This document shows, piece after piece, positions 7,025-10,576 of a stretch of DNA of 10,576 nucleotides. Every line of letters starts with the position of its first letter. Within the stretch, counting starts at the first letter, position 1. A program made the position numbers and the translations under genes. The DNA lies in assembly GCA_026770585.1 (NCBI GenBank), contig MU646304.1:1843583-1854158 (forward strand), read 5' to 3'. The notes below the pieces were generated by a model that did not search any database, had not been told where the DNA came from, and saw only the letters and a program-made list of their open reading frames with translations. The stretch comes from Baffinella frigidus (taxonomy: Eukaryota; Cryptophyceae; Cryptomonadales; Baffinellaceae).

Positions 7025-10000
7025 TCTCTCTCAACCACTCCTTCCCTCCCTCCCTTAATGCCTTCAGGCACTGACTGACTGGAACTGACTTACTGGAAGC
7101 AGTTCCAGTCGGGAGAGCTGAGGGCTCGAACAGCGCTAGGTGTATTATATCAACCTTCCGCGTCCGGGGTTTCAAATTATTGTTGTGCCAGAATTTGGGG
7201 AAATCAATGGCGATTCTGTTATAGCCCCCGGCACCATGCAGGGGGCTAACAAAAATACATAAACACGTATGTTAGCCCCCCTGCACCATACACGCGGATG
7301 TTTCCCCAGTCTGATTCCCTCGCGCAGCGCTTGATGTGTCACCCCTGGCTGACCCCCCCGTGCGGCTCTGGATGAGCAGACGGCTGTGGCGCAGAAGGGC
7401 GTCGACTGGGACAAGGTTCTCCCCCCTTGCCTCCTCCCATCTCCACTCCTCACTCGTGCACGTTCGTACAACCCTAAACCATAAACTCTGAACCCTAACG
7501 CCTAAGGCCTCAACCTCAAACCCTAAACCCTACACCCCAGACCATACACCATAAACCCTATACCCTAAACCATCAACGCTAAACCCTAAACCAGGACGGC
7601 GTGTACACGTGCTCCATGTCAGGCCGTACCATCGTCTACAAGGGCATGGTACCAGCGCCCGCCCTTCTTCCAACCCCCCTCCCTGTCTCAAGGAATCTAT
7701 CCTTGCTCGGACAGCGAGGGGGTAAATAAATCGAAGTTTTTCTTGTCACGTCCAGTTTCAAGGAGCTCAACATCCCATGGCTCCATTCTACGACAATATA
7801 ATTGACATAAGGGGGTCGCGGTTGAAATGGATGAGGGGATGTTGTAAAGATCAAATATCGTAACACACGGGTGAAATGAGACCTCTATCCATTTCAACCG
7901 CGACCCTTTAAAGGGGATCTCATTTCACCGGGGGCCGGATCTCGTATAGATGGACGACTGAGTTTCTCATCCAATCCTCTCGACCACGAAACACGCAGCG
8001 CTTCAAGAACGTGCGCCCCTCAGTTTTGCATTTCATAAATCGTGAAATTAATTTCTAAAAACACCCATTTAACACCTCGCCATCCGACCAAAGTGAGGAA
8101 GTGAGTCGAGAGAAGGCCTCCTCGGGAGGGGATATTCAGACAGGCTCCTGTGGCGGGATCCGACGAAACAGAAGCGGTGACTCGCGTGATGCTGGCAGGT
8201 GCGGTCGTCGGTGCTCTCGCAGTTCTTCTCGGACCTGACGGACGAGAAGTACAAGTCGCGTTTCGCGATCTACCATCGGCGGTTCTCGACGAACACGATG
8301 CCCAAGTGGCCCCTCGCGCAGCCTTTCCGCACGCTGGGGCACAACGGCGAGATCAACACGCTGCTGGGGAACATCAACTGGATGCGCGCGCGCGAGGCGG
8401 TCATGGACCAGACCGTTGCCTTCCGCAAGGGCACCGACCTCTCCAACGTGCGAACCCCAAACCTTACACCCTGAACCCTGCACCCTAAACCCGGACCCCG
8501 AAAACCGCAACCCGAACCTCGAAACCCGAAACCCGAACCCCAAAACCTGGAACTCCAAACCCGAAACCAGAAACCCGAAAACCGAAACCCTCGACTCCAA
8601 ACCCAGAACCTTCAACCCTAAACTCTCAACCCCGAACCCCAACCCCTCAACCCTTGACCCTTGACCCTCCACCCTCATCCCTCAACCCTAACTAATCCCC
8701 AATCCCTGAACCACCACTCTCGGCCCTCCCGACCCTCCCGACCCTCTCCACCGTCCCGGCCCCGGCCCCGACCCCGCCCCTCTCCACCCGTCACAGTCCA
8801 ACCCGCCAACAAACCCCATCCCTCCCACCACTGGCTCCCCTTCCCGAAGATTGGGCAGGCAGCAGGAGTTCCCCTGCTTCCCAGCGGGTGCGTGCGGATG
8901 GCGCGCTCGCCACGGGTGTGGTGGTGCGGAGTGCGGCAACAGGCTGCCGAGGCGGGCGTTTTGATTTATTTTGAAAAGGCGCCTTTGGATCTAAAACTAT
9001 TGTTTATGGTGTGTGGCAGATCGACCCGCTCTCGAACGCGAAGATGTCGGACTCCTCGAACCTTGACGAGTCAGTGACGCTCGCGACGCGCGCGGGCAAG
9101 AGCCCCATGGAGGCCCTCATGATCATGGTCCCCGAGGTCTCCCCCCAACGCCAGCCAGCCACCCACAACATTTCATCTCAAGTCGACTGCCCTGTAAGCC
9201 AGAGCCGTAAGTCAACTGCCTCCCACCCTCCCGGCCGCGGCTTCACGCAGGCCCCGCATGCCTCTCGAGCCAGCCAGCCAGAGTGTCTGCACCAAACCAG
9301 CCAACCCAGCCTAGCCTGACTGCATCAGCCAGCCAGGGAGCCAGCGTGTGAAGCAGACGCAGCGTGGTGTGCTGCCGCGTGCGCTGTTCAGGGTAGGCGC
9401 AGGTGGTCGTGCGCAATGCACACCGCACAGCTACTTCGTGCGCCCGTCTCGAGACGCTGTGCGGCGCCCTCACGTCTCTCCCCGCCCTGCACATGATCAT
9501 TCCGCGGTCGTGCCATGCAATGAAACAATAGTCGCTTTCTCCCCGGATGCATAAACGGTAGCTGGCACCCCGCCCTGCTCAAGCGGTGCTCAAGTGGTTT
9601 CCTGGTGGCGGGCGGGCTGGTTCCTACCTCATGCTGGACTCAGAACTGATAGCCCTCTACTGATTTCCCCCCCTGCACCCCCCTGATGTGTTTGACTAAT
9701 GGCACTTTCCCTTGCTCAATTGTTTGTGGCTGGTGGCACCCACCTGACGGTTGACTTTTGGCAGGCGTACAAGAACCAGCCGGAGCTGAAGGACAAGCAG
9801 GAGATCACGGACTTCTACGACTACTACTCGGGCCTCCAGGAGGCCTGGGACGGCCCCGCCCTCCTCGTCTTCTCCGACGGCAAGAAGGTGGGTGCGTCGC
9901 TGGACCGCAACGGGCTGCGGCCCGCTCGGTACCTCACCACCACCGACGGCCTCGTGTGCATCATGTCCGAGACGGGCGTGGTCCCGGGGCTCGACGACGC

Positions 10001-10214
10001 CAAGATCGACCTCAAGGGCCGCCTCGGGCCGGGCCAGATGATCTCCCTCGATCTCGAGACCGGCGACTTCGACATCAACTACGACATCAAGGCCAAGATC
10101 GCGAAGGCGAAGCCCTTCGGGAAGTGGATCAAGGCGCAGCAGACGTACATCACGGAGCAGCCGTTTTCGTCGAAGCGCATCTTCGACAGCGACCTCGATC
10201 TCATCCGCCAGCAG
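5884..10214 (+). CDS. Ferredoxin-dependent glutamate synthase, plastid precursor (7 exons, 3'-partial)
   Basis: Fd-GOGAT makes two glutamates from glutamine and 2-oxoglutarate using reduced ferredoxin, completing the plastid GS/GOGAT ammonium-assimilation cycle. Exons 5884-6195, 6579-6971, 7380-7415, 7595-7648, 8199-8447, 9020-9136 and 9765-10214 join in one frame to about 537 residues. The ATG at 5884 has an ideal ACCATGG context and puts a signal peptide at the N-terminus. Residues 1-16 are the signal peptide, Phe17 onward the transit peptide, and Cys85 (ERDACGVGF) the amidotransferase nucleophile, expected to become the mature N-terminus as in the family. Later motifs are [51 protein letters not shown] and [19 protein letters not shown] and LGCMEHRG favour the ferredoxin type over the NADH type, which usually has NTGDGAG. 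The family is about 1500 residues long, so the FMN/Fe-S synthase part lies beyond the window. All introns are phase 0. Exon borders were placed by frame and homology, not by transcript data. Confidence 0.93.
6196..6578 (+). other. Fd-GOGAT intron 1
   Basis: 383 bp, GTCAGT...GTGACAG, phase 0. Reading through it meets a stop at about 6253, and removing it joins DVVHK to [12 protein letters not shown] as homology requires. No repeats of note. Confidence 0.85.
6579..6971 (+). CDS. Fd-GOGAT exon 2: amidotransferase core
   Basis: 131 codons, residues 105-235. It carries [21 protein letters not shown], then the family blocks [10 protein letters not shown] and [10 protein letters not shown]. It ends in [14 protein letters not shown] before the donor GTCCCT. 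The plant counterpart has the same block order, which supports both borders. Confidence 0.9.
6981..7021. repeat. TC/GA dinucleotide microsatellite
   Basis: Twenty uninterrupted TC units lie inside intron 2, followed by an imperfect pyrimidine tail to about 7055. On the minus strand this yields a spurious (RE)n peptide in a long false frame. Confidence 0.97.
7222..7285. repeat. Alternative-pairing hairpin cluster in intron 2
   Basis: TAGCCCCC (7222-7229) can pair with GGGGGCTA (7241-7248). That second arm, as TGCAGGGGGCTAAC (7237-7250), can instead pair with GTTAGCCCCCCTGCA (7271-7285), leaving one extra C. The GCACCATGCAGG and CTGCACCATAC strings also mirror each other. It may be a remnant of a small foldback element. 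Confidence 0.8.
7380..7415 (+). CDS. Fd-GOGAT exon 3: 12-codon microexon
   Basis: Encodes [12 protein letters not shown], residues 236-247. It fills the length expected between LYVVMRSVQ and the [18 protein letters not shown] block. The frame has a stop at 7350-7352, so the acceptor must lie between there and the coding part. The only AGs form GAGCAG (7374-7379). Using the first AG would add one Gln. Donor is AAG|GTTCTC. Confidence 0.75.
7416..7594 (+). other. Fd-GOGAT intron 3, largely CCCTAAA telomere-like repeat
   Basis: 179 bp, GTTCTC...CTAAACCAG, phase 0. From about 7470 to the acceptor it consists of degenerate C-strand telomere-like units (ACCCTAAACC, ACCCTAACG, ACCCTATACC). The final CAG is embedded in the last unit. 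The repeat therefore supplies the branch and acceptor region (for example CGCTAAAC at 7578-7585). Confidence 0.85.
7595..7648 (+). CDS. Fd-GOGAT exon 4: 18 codons, GRTIVYKGM block
   Basis: Encodes [18 protein letters not shown], residues 248-265, one of the most conserved amidotransferase segments (usually written S-x-R-T-I-V-Y-K-G-M). It is flanked by CAG|GAC and ATG|GTACCA. Both borders are phase 0. Confidence 0.9.
7649..8198 (+). other. Fd-GOGAT intron 4, with nested inverted repeats
   Basis: 550 bp, GTACCA...TGGCAG, phase 0. Its middle carries the perfect inverted repeats annotated at 7813-7929. Short frames here are not credible as genes. A GTGACT string about 22 bp before the acceptor could be a branch point. 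Confidence 0.8.
7813..7929. repeat. Interleaved perfect inverted repeats in intron 4
   Basis: GGGTCGCGGTTGAAATGGAT (7813-7832) is the exact reverse complement of 7887-7906, a 20-bp stem with a 54-bp spacer. GGTGAAATGAGA (7870-7881) is the exact reverse complement of 7918-7929. The second stem starts inside the first loop, so the two are interleaved and mutually exclusive or pseudoknot-like. CCCTTTAAAGGG is at 7904-7915. This could be a foldback transposon remnant or an RNA structure. Confidence 0.9.
8199..8447 (+). CDS. Fd-GOGAT exon 5: substrate-binding and oxyanion region
   Basis: 83 codons, residues 266-348. It starts [13 protein letters not shown], continuing KGM from exon 4 as in homologues. 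[12 protein letters not shown] contains the Arg that binds the glutamine carboxylate in this family. LGHNGEINT (HNGEINT at residues 313-319) contains the Asn-Gly oxyanion-hole pair. [10 protein letters not shown] follows. The exon ends DLSN|GTGCGA. Confidence 0.92.
8448..9019 (+). other. Fd-GOGAT intron 5, starting in CCCTAAA/CCCGAAA repeats
   Basis: 572 bp, GTGCGA...GTGGCAG, phase 0. Within three bases of the donor the sequence becomes degenerate C-strand telomere-like repeat (AACCCCAAACC, CCCTAAACCC, ACCCGAAACCCG), continuing to about 8708. A C-rich stretch (CGGCCCCGGCCCCGACCCCG) and then unique DNA follow. The minus-strand frame over it is a translation of the repeat, not a gene. Confidence 0.85.
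9020..9136 (+). CDS. Fd-GOGAT exon 6: SDSSNLD block
   Basis: 39 codons, residues 349-387. It contains SDSSNLD, whose Asp helps bind the substrate glutamine in the family, and [16 protein letters not shown], which continues into AYKNQ of exon 7. Acceptor is GTGGCAG|ATC and donor GAG|GTCTCC. Confidence 0.9.
9137..9764 (+). other. Fd-GOGAT intron 6
   Basis: 628 bp, GTCTCC...TTTTGGCAG, phase 0. CCAGCCAGCC-type short repeats recur near 9151, 9270 and 9330. Two CTGAC/TTGAC branch-point candidates precede the acceptor closely. No other gene is supported. Confidence 0.85.
9765..10214 (+). CDS. Fd-GOGAT exon 7: end of amidotransferase domain
   Basis: 150 codons, residues 388-537. Ordered family blocks are [68 protein letters not shown] and [11 protein letters not shown]. 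The end at CAG|GTCTCC is inferred from loss of homology after DLIRQQ and a stop 15 codons later (10257-10259). The next exon is outside the window. Confidence 0.85.
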
Positions 10215-10576
10215 GTCTCCCATCTTCACCTTCTCCTGAACCTCTCGGGGTTCTCCTGAACCCACCGGACCCCATCCACTGCCAGCCAGACCATTCCACT
10301 GTAAGTCAACTCGTTGATCCTGAGCAGTACGTTGCCGGGGAGCCTGCTTCTATGGCAGGCAGCTGACTTGAGACTCTAGCTGGCAGGGCAGTTGCATTCA
10401 GGTGGAATATTCTGGCGGGCAGTGCCATCCTGACCTGGTCGTAGAGCGCGAGACGTTCTCTTCTTCCAATCCTTTCGGGTGCTTGCGGGCCGCTAGAGCT
10501 CTCACGCCTCGCCCCACCTCTCCTCCTGCCTCGCCTGTCTAACGATTGATTCACCCCCCCCCCCCCCCCCCCCCCC
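10215..10576 (+). other. Fd-GOGAT intron 7, incomplete
   Basis: Starts GTCTCC and runs to the window end with no acceptor joining a recognisable continuation of the protein. It ends with 23 consecutive C at 10554-10576, a tract that may be genuine or mark a sequencing or assembly limit. Confidence 0.7.

Larger units (their letters stand above)
6972..7379 (+). other. Fd-GOGAT intron 2, with CT microsatellite and hairpins
   Basis: 408 bp, GTCCCT...GAGCAG. It contains about twenty TC dinucleotides near its 5' end, so this tract is not the acceptor polypyrimidine tract. A stem-loop cluster built on TAGCCCCC/GGGGGCTA follows at 7222-7285. A GGCTGAC branch-point candidate precedes the acceptor by about 30 bp. 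Confidence 0.75.

Noticed and set aside
6390-7175. 261-codon minus-strand frame with an (RE)n run
   Set aside because: It lies antisense to exon 2 and reads through the TC microsatellite of intron 2; the plus strand has clear Fd-GOGAT homology.
8136-8678. 180-codon minus-strand frame rich in G, F, V and R
   Set aside because: Half of it is the translation of the telomere-like repeats of intron 5 and the rest is antisense to exon 5.
9696-10265. 189-codon minus-strand frame
   Set aside because: Antisense shadow of exon 7, created by GC-rich third positions.
9758-10366. 202-codon plus-strand frame
   Set aside because: Wrong frame of exon 7; the Arg/Pro/Gly-rich product is typical of a GC-rich shadow.

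Overview
This is a eukaryotic nuclear window, most likely from an alga with a secondary, red-lineage plastid. The evidence is a spliced gene for ferredoxin-dependent glutamate synthase (Fd-GOGAT). Its first exon encodes a bipartite plastid leader: a signal peptide ending ALAMA, then Phe at +1 (FMPSG), then an acid-free, Arg/Ser/Ala-rich transit region. Coding DNA is strongly GC-rich at third positions, introns are GT-AG, and degenerate TTTAGGG-type telomere-like repeats are abundant. The sequence alone does not place the species; a haptophyte, cryptophyte, stramenopile or dinoflagellate-type host would all fit the leader.

Layout. Bases 1-529 hold a CCT microsatellite and small tandem duplications but no convincing gene. 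Bases 530-1441 (minus strand) carry a 303-codon open frame for an unrecognised protein with an N-terminal signal peptide. Just upstream of it are a palindromic TGACGTCA site, an E2F-like GGCGGGAAAA, and a 54-bp sequence repeated 303 bp away; two tight GC hairpins lie between the repeats. Bases 2060-3400 are a mosaic of a repeat family (modules of about 160 bp ending in runs of CCTAAAGGA). A short coding-like island lies near 3528-3746, without recognisable function. Bases 3890-5486 are a degenerate TTTAGGG/TTCAGGG/TTGAGGG field with non-repeat islands. An inverted copy of the upstream family sits at its right edge (5487-5604).

From 5884 to beyond the window end runs the Fd-GOGAT gene: seven exons (5884-6195, 6579-6971, 7380-7415, 7595-7648, 8199-8447, 9020-9136, 9765-10214) joined in one frame. 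They give about 537 residues, covering the leader, the catalytic-Cys glutamine amidotransferase domain and its C-terminal extension. The central, FMN/Fe-S synthase and GXGXG parts (roughly 1000 residues in this family) must lie to the right. All seven donors interrupt the frame in phase 0. Introns 3 and 5 are built largely of C-strand telomere-like repeats that reach within a few bases of a splice site. Introns 2 and 4 carry inverted repeats.

I see no multi-gene operon or defence-type system. The most interesting content is the repeat-built introns, the bracketed telomere-like field, and the duplicated promoter-proximal module. No RNA gene or CRISPR array was seen.
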